Shown here piece by piece: positions 9,662 to 20,251 of a stretch of 60,591 nucleotides of DNA. The position numbers and the translations under genes are program-made. The DNA is taken from assembly GCA_949290385.1 (NCBI GenBank), contig CASERY010000118.1:1-60591 (forward strand), written 5' to 3'. Position 1 is the stretch's first letter. Every line of letters starts with the position of its first letter. Source of the stretch: an uncultured bacterium (GTDB lineage: Bacteria; Verrucomicrobiota; Lentisphaeria; Victivallales; UBA1829). Below the pieces are notes generated by a model that was given only the letters and a program-made list of their open reading frames with translations, did no database searches and was not told the origin of the DNA.

Positions 9662-10666
9662 ATGACAACCTTAAAAGAAATAGCAAAACGTGCCAATGTT
9701 TCATTTCAGGCAGTTTCTGCCGCGTTGAATAACTCTGGAACCAGCCGGATTTCCCCGGAGCGCAGGGAACAGATTCTGAAAATTGCAGCGGAAATGAATT
9801 ACCGTCCCAACCGTATGGCAAGCGGCCTGCGCAGACGAAGCAGCAGTCTTATCGGCATTGTTCTCTCATCCTGCGACATGTATGACATTGAAATCATCAG
9901 CGCCATCCATGCCCGGCTTCAGAATACGCACTACAGTGCCATTTTGACAATCAGCGGAACTTCTCCGGAACGAAACAGCACAGATAAACTTCTGGAACAG
10001 CAGACCGATGGCATTATTTTTCTGCGTCCGGAAAAGAATATCAACACCGGCGGAATTCCCTACATCTGCCGGGACAATACGATTGAAAAAAATCCGGAAC
10101 ACGACCTGGTATGTGTGGATTTCGCTTCGGCCGCAGCCTGTGCACTGCGGTATCTGGCTGATCTGGGCCATCGTAAAGTGGGCTATATCGGTCCGACGCA
10201 TGATGCACGGTATAGAACCTTTATCAGAAATCTCGAAGCTTGCTGCCTGAGTACAAAAGATTGCTGGATGTATCATGACTGGGGCTTTCACGAGACTGGA
10301 CGCCAGGGGGCTGCACAAATCGCAGAGAGTCGGGATTTGCCAACGGCTGTTGTTTGTTTCAACGATACGGTTGCCCTTGGTGCCATGGCGGAGTTTCAGG
10401 CGCGTTCCATCCGCGTTCCGGAAGATATTTCCGTGATCGGATTTGATGATATGCCGTTCAGCAGATATCTTCATCCTGCACTGACCACGTTCAATACGTT
10501 CATCCGGAAGACCGGAGAACTGTTGACAGACCAGCTGATTCACAGAATTGCCGATCCGGCACAGCCACCGCATGTGGATATAATTACTCCCTCGCTTGTG
10601 GAACGGGGCTCCTGTGCTTCTCCGGGAGCAGGCAGGGATTTTTCAGCAAGGAGAAAAAAGCAATGA
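9662..10666 (+). CDS. LacI family transcriptional regulator
   Basis: The 334-residue protein starts with the LacI helix-turn-helix (MTTLKEIAKRANVSFQAVSA) followed by the hinge helix and a periplasmic-binding-like sensor domain. Conserved family motifs include GYIGPTHDARY and DDMPFSRYLHPALTT. It is expected to bind an operator and release it on binding a sugar or sugar acid. The start is the ATG at 9662, which puts the helix-turn-helix at the usual position; the frame is open farther upstream but without homology. The TGA stop overlaps the ATG of the GH16 gene by four bases, so the genes are translationally coupled and the regulator probably controls this operon. Confidence 0.9.
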   Translation: MTTLKEIAKRANVSFQAVSAALNNSGTSRISPERREQILKIAAEMNYRPNRMASGLRRRSSSLIGIVLSSCDMYDIEIISAIHARLQNTHYSAILTISGTSPERNSTDKLLEQQTDGIIFLRPEKNINTGGIPYICRDNTIEKNPEHDLVCVDFASAAACALRYLADLGHRKVGYIGPTHDARYRTFIRNLEACCLSTKDCWMYHDWGFHETGRQGAAQIAESRDLPTAVVCFNDTVALGAMAEFQARSIRVPEDISVIGFDDMPFSRYLHPALTTFNTFIRKTGELLTDQLIHRIADPAQPPHVDIITPSLVERGSCASPGAGRDFSARRKKQ

Positions 10667-11505
10667 AACTGTATCATGTACCTGGCCATGAAGAGAGTCT
10701 TCTGCCCGAAGGAAAAAAGTGGAAACTTGTCTGGAACGATGAATTCGATGGAATAAAACTGGATGAATCCAAATGGAATTTCCGCCGTAACTTCTGGGGG
10801 AAGCCCTGTCCCTGGTTCACCGATCAGGGAGTACATCTTGACAATGACAGCTGTCTGCATATTGAGCTTGTGCGAAGTCCGGATGGATCTTATTCGGCGG
10901 CACAGCTTCAGACAGGAGGTCTCATTTACGACAATCCTCCGGAGAGAAATCATGACGGCCTTCCGGAAGGCGGTATCTGGCCGTTCGGACGCAATCAGCC
11001 GATGAAATTTCTACATCGTTTCGGTTACTACGAATGCCGTTGCAAACTCAATCGGGAATTCGGCTGGTGGACAGCATTCTGGCTTCAGTCTCCTTCGATT
11101 GGAGCACATCCCGATCCGCGCCGTGCGGGTGTGGAAATTGATATCATGGAATCGCAGGAATATGCAAAGGACAAAACAATCCGTTGCGGTATCATTTATG
11201 GAGGATATGGGCATGATGCGGTTTATCCCGGTCATTCCCATCCTGTTGTAGAGGACACCCCGGATGGATTTCATCGATTCGGGGTGGACTGGAGCCTTGA
11301 CGGATTTCATTTTTACGTGGATGGAAAGAAGGTCAAGGAAGTATTGTCTCCTGTTTCTGAAACGGAACAATTCATTCTTCTCACGGCGGAACCGATGGGT
11401 TATCGTGCAGAGCCTTCAAGGCCCGTTCCGGAACTGAACGAAATCCGGATGCCTGACACCTTCGTTGTTGACTATGTACGTGTATTCGACGAGGAGAAAG
11501 ACTGA
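10663..11505 (+). CDS. GH16 family glycosidase, apparently cytoplasmic
   Basis: This is a 280-residue glycoside hydrolase family 16 protein. The catalytic signature VEIDIMES (around residues 161-168) contains the two Glu and the Asp of the family. The family cleaves beta-1,3/1,4-glucans and galactans, including agar and carrageenan types. No signal peptide is present, which is unusual for a family that is mostly secreted. It overlaps the LacI gene by four bases and is followed two bases later by an enolase-superfamily dehydratase. The neighbouring galactonate-type genes hint at a galactan substrate, but this is inference. Confidence 0.82.
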   Translation: MKLYHVPGHEESLLPEGKKWKLVWNDEFDGIKLDESKWNFRRNFWGKPCPWFTDQGVHLDNDSCLHIELVRSPDGSYSAAQLQTGGLIYDNPPERNHDGLPEGGIWPFGRNQPMKFLHRFGYYECRCKLNREFGWWTAFWLQSPSIGAHPDPRRAGVEIDIMESQEYAKDKTIRCGIIYGGYGHDAVYPGHSHPVVEDTPDGFHRFGVDWSLDGFHFYVDGKKVKEVLSPVSETEQFILLTAEPMGYRAEPSRPVPELNEIRMPDTFVVDYVRVFDEEKD

Positions 11506-11507
11506 TT

Positions 11508-12671
11508 ATGAAAATTACAAAAATTGAACCGATACTAGTCGGTGCTCCTACTCCGGGAACGGGCCTGCTTTCGAACCGCAATTATATTTTCATTAAAGTT
11601 CACACAGACGAAGGAATCACCGGACTTGGAGAGGCTACGCTGGAAAGTCATGACCATGCCGTTCTCGGAACACTCAAGGATCTCGAATGTCTTATTCTTG
11701 GAGAGGATCCGCTGCGCATTGAATTCTTGACACAGAAAATGGTCAGACAGCTTTTCTGGAAGGGCGGGGTCATCAAAGGTTCTGCCATTGCCGGCGTGGA
11801 ACTAGCTCTGTGGGATATTCTTGGAAAGTCCGTGGGACAGCCTGTGTACAAACTGCTGGGCGGTGCATGTCGCAGTAAAATACGTGTCTACGTCAATGGC
11901 TGGAGCGGTGGTTCTCTGGATCCTGCTGTTGTTCGAGAAAAAGCTCAGATGGCTATGGCGGCGGGATATGATGCCTTTAAATTCAGTCTTGCACTCCCTG
12001 TCTGGAATGTCAATGATCCGGTCAATCTCCGGAAAATAGAAAAAGTTTCAGAGACAATTCGTGAAACAGTCGGACCGGATGCTTTGCTTATGTATGATGG
12101 ACACGGACGTTACGATGCGGATCTTGCCATTCGCATTGGACATATTTTGGAACCGTTTGATTTCACCTTTTTTGAGGAACCCTGTCAGCCGGAGGATGAG
12201 GAGGGACTTTCAAAAGTGGCGTCTCGTATTCATATCCCTGTAGCAACAGGAGAACGGCTTTCATTTCTGCCGGAATTCAAGCGCCTTCTGACGCGCGGCT
12301 GTGCAAGCATTGTCCAGCCGGATCTCGGACACTGCTGCGGATTCAGTACGGCTCTGAAAGTTTCGCATTTGGCAGAGGCTTTCAATGCTTTTATTGCACC
12401 GCATGGTCCCATGAGTCCTGTCATTACTGCAATTTCTCTTCATTTGGATTCGATTATTCCAAACTTTCTTATCCAGGAGCGTCTGTTTCTCAACGACTGG
12501 CGCAATGAGGTCATTACGGAACCGATTAAAGTTGAAGACGGTTATGTTACGCTCAGCGGCAAGCCGGGCTGGGGAATAGAACTCAATGACGATGTCTGCA
12601 GGGCACATCCGGCGGAAAAGCCTTACACGCCGCAAATGTATCGTCCGGATGGCGCAGTCTGTGATTGGTGA
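11508..12671 (+). CDS. Enolase-superfamily sugar-acid dehydratase, D-galactonate dehydratase-like
   Basis: The 387-residue protein has the mandelate racemase/muconate lactonizing fold. Metal ligands are visible at Asp197 (MYDGHG), Glu223/224 (FFEEP) and Glu249 (ATGER), with the paired catalytic His199 and His299 (APHGP) typical of D-galactonate dehydratase. It would convert galactonate or a similar aldonate to a 2-keto-3-deoxy acid. That product is the kind of substrate handled by the aldolase encoded 0.9 kb downstream. Anhydrogalactonate cycloisomerases also belong to this superfamily and cannot be excluded. It stops in TGA. Confidence 0.8.
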   Translation: MKITKIEPILVGAPTPGTGLLSNRNYIFIKVHTDEGITGLGEATLESHDHAVLGTLKDLECLILGEDPLRIEFLTQKMVRQLFWKGGVIKGSAIAGVELALWDILGKSVGQPVYKLLGGACRSKIRVYVNGWSGGSLDPAVVREKAQMAMAAGYDAFKFSLALPVWNVNDPVNLRKIEKVSETIRETVGPDALLMYDGHGRYDADLAIRIGHILEPFDFTFFEEPCQPEDEEGLSKVASRIHIPVATGERLSFLPEFKRLLTRGCASIVQPDLGHCCGFSTALKVSHLAEAFNAFIAPHGPMSPVITAISLHLDSIIPNFLIQERLFLNDWRNEVITEPIKVEDGYVTLSGKPGWGIELNDDVCRAHPAEKPYTPQMYRPDGAVCDW

Positions 12672-12688
12672 CTGAAAGGCAGGTGAAC

Positions 12689-13417
12689 ATGAATGAATTT
12701 ACAGGAAGGACCGCATTGGTTACCGGTGGTTCACGTGGACTTGGAGAAGCGTTCTGCCGTCTGCTTGCGGCAGAGGGCTGTCGTGTTATTGTGAACTATG
12801 CTCATGGCAAGGAGGCGGCGGAAGCCGTGGCAAAGGAGATTGGCGGAATCGCAGTTCCGTGCGATATTTCCGACGAACACAGTGTTCAAAAGATGTTTCA
12901 GGAAATTGGACCGGTTGCCATTCTGATCAACAACGCACGGGTCGATCCGTACAAGCGAGACTCGGAAATGTCCGACGGTGAGTGGTGAGGCTACGTTATG
13001 GGTGTCAACCTTAAAGGAGCCTATCTCTGTGGAAAATTCGCATTGGAAGATATGAAGAAGGCTCGCTGGGGACGCATGCTGCATATTTCGTCGCTGTGGG
13101 CGTATCAGCCGGCAAATGAGAGAATGCTTTCGTATGCTTCTGCAAAATCAGCCATGCATGCATTGAGCCGCGGATTTGCAAATCTGGGAGCACCTTACGG
13201 CATTACCTCGAATGTTCTTGCTCCCGGTTTGATTATGACAAAGTTGGTCAGTTCGCGTCTTACGCCGGAAATGCTCAAGAAGGAAGAGGCGGGGATTCCG
13301 CTTGGACGTGGAGCATCTCCGGAGGAAATTGCGAAGTCAGGACTGGATTTGCTGCATGCAAACTTCATTACAGGTGAAATTGTCAATATTAACGGTGGTG
13401 CATTCATGCGTCCGTGA
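12689..13417 (+). pseudogene. SDR family oxidoreductase interrupted by in-frame TGA
   Basis: This is a short-chain dehydrogenase of 242 codons. It has the NAD(P)-binding VTGGSRGLGEAF motif at the N-terminus, the catalytic Ser in ISSLW and the SYASAK active-site Tyr and Lys. An in-frame TGA at 12986-12988 splits it between GEW and GYVMGVNLKG. TGA ends about 20 other genes here, so this is either a true nonsense mutation or a sequence error. The NNAG motif of the family reads NNAR. The frame is otherwise clean. In its setting it would oxidise or reduce a sugar or sugar acid of the locus. The start is the ATG at 12689, after AAGGCAGG. Confidence 0.7.
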
Positions 13418-13569
13418 GGCTGAAGTTTTTGCTGTGAAGGAGAAGATGAAAACAGATTGCATTTTTCATGGCAAGATCCGAATTGTTCCATGAATAGGAA
13501 AATAGGAAAGAAATTTTTCACGTTCTCTTATGCCCGGATCGTGTTAAATATTGGACAGGAGATGATAGA

Positions 13570-14178
13570 ATGAGATTTGAAGAATATTTAAAAGAGTACC
13601 CTGTAATTGCGATTCTGCGGGGAATTGTGCCGGATGAAGTGGCAGAGGTTTGCGACGTACTGTATGAAAATGGTGTTCGTCTTCTGGAAATCCCGCTCAA
13701 TTCAAAGGATGCCGTAAAAAGCATTGAAATCGCGTCAAAGCATACAGAAGGGCGTCAGCTCGTCGGAGCCGGGACTGTGCTTACACCACAGGAGGTACGT
13801 ATCGTTGCAGCCGCAGGCGGACGATTCATTATTTCTCCCAACACGGATCCGGCAGTGATTCGGGAAACCGTTGCCTTGAATATGATTTCCATCCCGGGTT
13901 TTCTGACTCCGACAGAGGCCTTTACGGCTGTTGCGGCCGGGGCGGATTATCTGAAGCTGTTTCCGGCCGGAAACTTTGGAGTGGAATATATCAAGGCGAT
14001 TAAAGCTGTCATTCAAAAACCGATTCTGGCTGTCGGAGGTGTGGATGCCTTGAATATTTCCGAATTCATGGAAGTCTGTGCCGGTGCGGGTGTCGGAGGA
14101 GCCATCTACAAACCTGGAACATCCATTGCGGATATTGCCCGGAACACGGCGGCGATCTGTTCCGCCGTGAAACAATAA
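13570..14178 (+). CDS. KDPG/KDPGal-type aldolase
   Basis: The 202-residue protein is a class I 2-keto-3-deoxy-6-phosphogluconate or -galactonate aldolase. Family residues are visible: Arg17 in ILRGI, Glu40 in RLLEIPL, the GAGTV turn and the Schiff-base Lys129 in YLKLFPAG. It cleaves the 2-keto-3-deoxy-6-phospho acid to pyruvate and glyceraldehyde 3-phosphate. With the upstream dehydratase it forms two steps of a galactonate or gluconate-type route; the kinase needed between them is not in this locus. AGGAG precedes the ATG. It stops in TAA. Confidence 0.88.
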   Translation: MRFEEYLKEYPVIAILRGIVPDEVAEVCDVLYENGVRLLEIPLNSKDAVKSIEIASKHTEGRQLVGAGTVLTPQEVRIVAAAGGRFIISPNTDPAVIRETVALNMISIPGFLTPTEAFTAVAAGADYLKLFPAGNFGVEYIKAIKAVIQKPILAVGGVDALNISEFMEVCAGAGVGGAIYKPGTSIADIARNTAAICSAVKQ

Positions 14179-14202
14179 TTTTTTTAACAGGGAAAAGTCC
14201 TT

Positions 14203-15837
14203 ATGAAACTGAACGTCAAATTCCTCAGTTCACTGGAAAAAGTCTTCTGCGAACCGGAACTCAATGCAAAACCACTGGAAAATCTCACCGCTCTACGCGG
14301 AGAGACGCTTTCATTTCAGATTGCGCTGAATTCAGAACGCTGCAGTGCACCCGTCTGGGATGTTGCTGAAACCGGACTTCCGCCGGTACAGATTCGGGAA
14401 GCGGCTGTAGTGCCGTGCCTGATGCCGGCTGTCCGGGAAGATCCGTATACCCTTCGAACAACTGCGGGATTGTATCCGGATCCGCTGGTCCCGCTGCCCG
14501 GACGGATTCGTTTGACACCTGGAAATTGGCATTCGCTCTGGATTACTGTCCGTATTCCTGTTGATTATACTCCGGGCAAATATGAATTCCGTGTCCGTTT
14601 TAAAAACGATACAGAGCTCTACTGGGGGGAGTATGATGATGACTGCGAATATAGGCTGCCAGTCGAAATTCTTTCACCTGTTCTCCCGGAACAGACTCTA
14701 AGCAATCTCAACTGGTTTTATGCGGACTGCATTTCTGAATATTACAAAGTTCCCTGCTGGAGTGAACATCATTGGGGACTTATGGAAAAGTATTTCCGCA
14801 ATATGACGGAACACGGGATCACCCATCTGTTCACGCCGCTCTGGAGTGTTCCGCTGGACACGGCAATTGGTGGAGAACGGCCAACCGCACAGTTGCTGAT
14901 CATTTCCTGCCGGGATGGGAAATACTCTTTTGATTTTTCTCTTCTGAAGCGCTGGATTGACACCGCCCGGCGTGCCGGATTTTCCCGTCTGGAAATGTCG
15001 CACGTATTTACTCAGTGGGGGGCATCAGCCACTCCGAAGATCATTGTCAACGGAGAAAAACGCTTCGGCTGGCATGTCAAGGCGGACTCCGCGGAATACC
15101 GTGAGTTCCTGGAACAGCTTTTTCCACCGCTGCTTGATTTCCTCAGAGGAGAAGGTCTGGAAGGAAAATGTCTGTTCCATGTTTCCGATGAACCATCCGA
15201 TGCTCAGTTGGAGAGCTATGCTTATGCCTCAAATCTGTTGAAACGTCTGCTTCATGGAAAATACACGGTTGTCGATGCCCTTTCCCATGTTGACTTTTTC
15301 CGGAACGGGCTTATTGCCACTCCGATTCCTGTTACAAATGCTCTGGATGAGTTTATGAAGGAAAATATCCGGGAACGCTGGGTGTATTACTGCGGAAACT
15401 GGGAAGACGGCGTACCCAACCGTCAGTTCGGCATGCCGTCTGCACGCAACCGGATTATGGGAATTCTCCTTTTCGTCTATAACCTTGACGGATTCCTTAA
15501 CTGGGGGTATAATTTCTGGTTCCGAAGTTTCTCCAGAGGTCTGCTGGATCCGTGGAAGGAAACGGAGGCGGGCAGAACATTCCGGGGCGGCGGTTCTTTC
15601 AATGTTTATCCAGGAGAAAATGGACCTGTCGATTCAATCCATTATGAAGTGTTTCACGAGGCACTGCAGGATCTGCGGGCGCTCCGTGCACTGGAGTAGA
15701 AAATCGGACGTCAGGAAGTTATGTGCATTTTGATGGATGGCCTGACAGAACCTCTTACTATGCGTACATATCCGCGTTCTGCCGACTGGATTCTGAAAAT
15801 ACGGGAGAAAATCAACCGCCGTTTGGCATGTGCATGA
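14203..15837 (+). CDS. DUF4091 glycosidase-like protein with in-frame UAG
   Basis: The protein has 544 residues if TAG at 15697 (codon 499) is read as an amino acid. DUF4091 proteins are related to GH123-type glycosidases; the region with HVSDEPSD around residue 330 is a likely catalytic Asp/Glu site. TAG lies in the conserved C-terminal segment: LRALE before it and KIGRQEV, then YPRSADWIL after it, which together read as the usual DUF4091 ending. The frame then stops at TGA 15835. A conventional stop at TAG would remove 45 conserved residues. No signal peptide is seen. It is the last gene of the locus, 24 bases after the aldolase. Confidence 0.8.
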
Positions 15838-16929
15838 TATTTTCCTGGAATACAGGAGGTTCATCTGCAGAAAGGAAAAAGGATTTAATCTTTTTGCGAT
15901 GTCGTAGGGTGGCTTATTCAAAGAAATAAACTTTTGAGGAAAAAATCTGCTAGTTCCATTTCTTTTGAAGATTACTGCCGTTCTGGAACAGTTGAATTTT
16001 ATTTTGAATCTGTGATAATTTTACAATGAATGGCATTGGGAAATCGATGTTTTCCATGCCATTCTTTTTTTTATTTGGAAGATTTGAAAATCTGTGATTT
16101 TATATCCACAGAAAGGCTTTGGGAATATCAGATAGAACTTTATTTCTGGAGGACGGTTTTTGTTTTGCTGAGTTCCGGGCATTCGTATTTGGAATGGATT
16201 ACTTCCTTCAGAATTTTCTTCATAGTTGGCTGATACAGTTCCAGGCATTCGTATTTGGAATGGATTCCCCGTTTTTTGTTCGTTCATCTGAGGGGATGTA
16301 AAAAATCTTTATATAAAAAGAGAGTTTTTGTATTTCGTTCAAGAAAGCAGATATTTTTGAATGACTTATCCAAAAATAATTTTTCTTCTGTTTGGGTTTT
16401 AGATGTTTATCGATGATCTTGATTCTTCTGATCCCATTTTCCACCGATGCGAAAATATTTTAATATTTTTAATGAATGATTTGGATGAATAGAGAACAGC
16501 CTGGTGAATATGAAATTCTGGCATATCAGAATCCTCCATACTGAATCCTCCATACTGAATCCTGAATTTTAATTAAATCCTTATTTATTTCAGCATTGGG
16601 AAGAGAAAATGGATTGACGCATAAAAATTCCAAAAATGCCAGATTCTGGAATAAAAGCAATAGAGCAATAATGAATATATTGAAAAAATAAAGGGAAGTA
16701 ATTTTATTATGAGGTGAATAAAATTTTTACGAATTTAAATTGAAAAATACTTGATAAAGTATTAAGATAGAATATCAGAGGTTAAAAAGGAAGGGGGGAT
16801 ATTTTTTATTCGGCTGATTTTATTCTTGAACGTATGATTTATTCCAGTTATTCTGTCCTGTGACAACTGCAGGGATGTTTTTTCTACCTTATTATTCAAT
16901 AAAAAGACAAAAGAAAAGGAGGATGAAAA
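15838..16929. other. AT-rich intergenic region with repeat pair D
   Basis: No supported gene is seen in about 1.1 kb. Besides repeat pair D there is a small tandem repeat near 16530-16560 (AATCCTCCATACTG, twice and part of a third). A GGAGG ribosome site at the right end belongs to the ankyrin gene. Confidence 0.5.
16172..16266. repeat. Paired direct repeat D, period 66
   Basis: GTTCC, one variable base, then GGCATTCGTATTTGGAATGG and ATT occur at 16172 and 16238. The core ATTCGTATTTGGAAT is partly self-complementary. Confidence 0.85.
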
Positions 16930-19177
16930 ATGTATTATTTCATACTATGTCTGCTTGTCATATCTGTTTAGCTGCCTACCAACACAAACACCGAGTATAA
17001 GGAAATTGAGGAGGATTTAATTGTACACGACGATTCTTTCTTTGATTTTATAGCCTGCGATTCCTTTTTTGATTTTCAGGAGATACACAGTGAAAAAGAC
17101 AAAATTGAACGGATGCGTGAATATCTGAACGCAGATCTCAAGTCTCTTTATCCGGATACGGATGAAACCGTATGGAAACCTCTGGTGGATCAGCTTGTGA
17201 ATGACTTCAATGAACAGCCTCTTCCGCTTGATGCTTCTGCATTTCCTGAATCAGCACAGGATCTTGTAAAGGCATGGAACGAATACTGCGGAGTGGTATA
17301 TTACAAATCATCTCCAGCTCTGGAAAAATGGTATTCAACCAAAAAAGGTGCACTGTTTTTGAAGATGCGTTTTGCCACATTGCGTTATGTCAGTCCTAAT
17401 GCCGATGCAGGACCTGAAGTAAATGCGCGGAATAAAACATTGCTTGATCTCGCAAAAGCATATAAAGATGATCCTGTCGTTTCGAGAATAATTTATCTTT
17501 TCGCAAATGAAACGAACGAATCTACCTTTCCCTTTCTTGAGAAGCATGCGGAGAACTTGGATCCATGGCTCAAGGAAATGATACTTGGACGTAATTTTCT
17601 TGCTGCCGCATGGGACGAACGGGGTGGCGGTTATGCCGGTAGCGTGACTGAGGAAGGGTGGATTGGCTTTAAGGAGAATCTGATACAGGCGAAGAAACAT
17701 TTTGAAGCGGCACATCAAATACAAAGCAGTTTTTCAGAAGCTGCCAGCCAGATGGTTGAACTTTCCGTTATTTGCAGTGAGGTCCCGGATAATGAGTACT
17801 GGCTGAAAACAGCACTTGAGCGGGAAATTGACTCAAATACTGCAATCTATAACTATGCTTGGTACCATCTTCCCCGGTGGTGTGGTTCAACGAATGGACT
17901 TCTTAATTTTGCAGAGGCTTTGATCCGGAATCACAAACCTGGTACAAAAATGGCTTTGCGCGGACTGCGCGTGATAGATGTAGCACTTGCCTATGGCTGT
18001 GGCGGATATCAGAACGCCATGACAATACTCAAAGATCGTCCGGAAATGTACGATTCTTTGAAAAAAGCCTTTGAGCAGATGCGCAAAGATAAGATAACAG
18101 ATTCTTCCTTCAGTGATTTATATATGCTTGAGGCATAGGTTGCATTGCTGTTCGGTCGTTATGACGATGTTGCATCCGCTCTGCAGAATGCTGATGAAGA
18201 ACTCTACTACCATATTTATGATATACGCGGATATAGCTCCAGAGATTTTATTTTCTCATGGATCAATGTTCCGGCATTTGCTCATGCATTTACCGGGAAG
18301 CATGAGGAAGATTTCAAGAAAGTAATTTCTCTATGGAAAAAGTCCCCGGAAGAAAGTGATGCCATTTTGGATTCGCTCATTAACAGAAGAGACAACAAAC
18401 CAGGAGAAACTGGCCGCTATTTCTCTCTGGGTCAGACCGAAAATGCCTGTTGATGCTCAGTTCGTTTATGAAGTCGGAGGAGATCTTCTGACCCGGTCTA
18501 TGGTTGCTGGAAATGCCTATTGTTTCAGAACCATGAGCATGTATCTTCCTGTTATTAAAAAATTCATTGAATACAGTAAGAAAGCCGGTATTGCTGACAA
18601 AGGTGCTTTAGCACCTTATCAGACACCTTTGCAATATGCTCTGCTAAATGAAACGGAAACAGGACGTGAAACTGCTAAACTTCTGCTGGCGGCTGGTGCT
18701 GATCCTGAATATAAGGAAGCAGCGCTTGGACGTACCCCATTATGGTATGCAATCCGCAGTGGAGAGCCTGAAAATCTTCAACTGATCCTTAATGAAAATG
18801 TGGAACTCAATCTTCTGGATAATCTCGGCTATACGGCACTTGCATACGCAGTTGCAGACAATACAGAAAAACAGCATGAACTGGTGAAAATGCTCATTGA
18901 AGCCGGAGCAGATCCGAACTTAACAGCTCCGGATACGAATCCGCCATTGATCTTTGCTGCGGATCAGCATGATATTCCCCTTGTTGAATATATGATTGAA
19001 CATGGAGCAGATCCGAATATAAAAGATATGCATGGATTGACAATGATGGATTATGGCCTGATTCATAAGTATCAGCCCCTTATAGATTTTTGCCGTGAAC
19101 ACGGGATTGCGGCGGCAAAAACAGAAGATCCTGGCAGTGTAACAACAGATGTATCAGGCACTGCAGATGAAAAATGA
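16930..19177 (+). CDS. Exported ankyrin-repeat protein with two in-frame UAG codons and a frameshift
   Basis: The ATG at 16930 follows AAAAGGAGG and opens a signal peptide (MYYFILCLLVISV). TAG 16969 (codon 14) lies at the end of the hydrophobic core, and TAG 18136 (codon 403) lies between LEA and VALLFGRYDDV. The frame is otherwise continuous to about 18395. There it must shift by one base, probably one extra A in the AACAAACC stretch, to continue as QEKLAAISLW. The last 220 residues form about five ankyrin repeats (GADPEYKE, GRTPLWYA, GADPNL, GADPNIKD), a protein-contact fold. It ends at TGA. Target and role are unknown. The UAG codons fit the window-wide pattern; the frameshift is real damage, a sequence error, or programmed. 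Confidence 0.65.
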
Positions 19178-19244
19178 GTTTATTTCCCTGAAATAGATAG
19201 AATGATGGGAATGCCGATGGAATCATGAGGTAAATAAAAAAAGT

Positions 19245-19340
19245 GGTGAAATGAAGGATGCTGTTTTCTTTGGAATGAAATCAATGCAATTTTTCCAAGA
19301 GAACCAAAATGAAGTCCTTCATTTCACCATAGATTGCTTT
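19245..19340. terminator. Large inverted repeat after the ankyrin gene
   Basis: GGTGAAATGAAGGA at 19245 and TCCTTCATTTCACC at 19315 form a perfect 14-bp stem. The intervening DNA contains a second shorter stem (TCTTTGGA with TCCAAGA). A T-run follows, so it may act as a terminator, though the loop is unusually large. Confidence 0.45.
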
Positions 19341-20251
19341 TTTCTGTTTTATTTGTTACATCCTTTTTATTGATCGAAATCAGTCTCTTCGGTCCAAGAT
19401 AAAATATCCAGATAACTTATTAGCAAAAAATTGCAGAATATTGATCTTGCAGAATATAATATTCAGTTAATGCTATCTTTCCGGATATTTTCCAGTAGAT
19501 TGTAGAAAATATTTTACAGATCTTTTCCCTTCTGGGAAAAGATGATCCAAAAAGGTTTGGAAAAGGAAGAGCGCGAGAAGGAAATAACCTTTCCTCAAAA
19601 GGTTTTTCTTTCTCGCATCAACATTTCTTTTTTTCTCGCAAATAGAAATAATCAATCTATTCTTTCTCCCCCAAAAATTTCTCCATTGAGTCAGCAACCT
19701 TCTTAAAAAGCATGCGTTATCTTTTCCCTCCTGGGAAAAGATGATTCAAAAAGGTTTGGAAAAGGAAGAGCGCGAGAAGGAAATAACCTTTCCTCAAAAG
19801 GTTTTTCTTTCTCGCATTAATATTTCTTTTTTTCCCTTAAAAAATTCTCTTTTCTCGCATATGATCATAACGCATTTGTTAAAATTTTTTCTTCCCTGCG
19901 TGGATGAAGTTTTTTCAGCCACCTTGCATTTGGAGTTTTCTTTTGTGAACGAAATAAAATCTTTATGAGAGAAGGGGCTGATTTTTTGAATGATGTTTTT
20001 ATAAGAAGAATTGTATATTCCGGAGAAGAACTTATATTCCTTTTTAGAGATGCTGCATCCTGACTATTTCTTCATTGGAATGACCCGCTGAAAAGCTGGA
20101 TGATGGAAAGATGAGGGAAGGTGGTTGGGGAAAATATGAATCTTATATATTGAGAAAGAGTCTGCCGTATTTTTATACCATTTCTTTTCATGGGATGCAA
20201 AGGCGGCAAGATCATTTTCAGAAAAATGCAAAAATCAATAAGGAAGGAAGA
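19341..20251. other. Intergenic region with direct repeat G
   Basis: No supported gene is seen. The region holds the two copies of repeat G and AT-rich sequence. Short frames across the repeats have low-complexity sequence and no ribosome site. Confidence 0.5.
19520..19833. repeat. Direct repeat G, about 110 bases in two copies
   Basis: A block of about 110 bases beginning ATCTTTTCCC at 19520 recurs at 19719 with few differences. Each copy starts with a perfect 10-bp hairpin (ATCTTTTCCC with GGGAAAAGAT) and contains a second inverted repeat around AACCTTTCCTCAAAAGGTT. It could be a small non-autonomous element or a duplicated structured RNA. I see no transposase. Confidence 0.75.

Noticed and set aside
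12986..12988. TGA as a tryptophan or selenocysteine codon
   Set aside because: About 20 genes end cleanly at TGA, the SDR family has no selenocysteine at this site, and no SECIS-like hairpin was noted. A single case does not support recoding.
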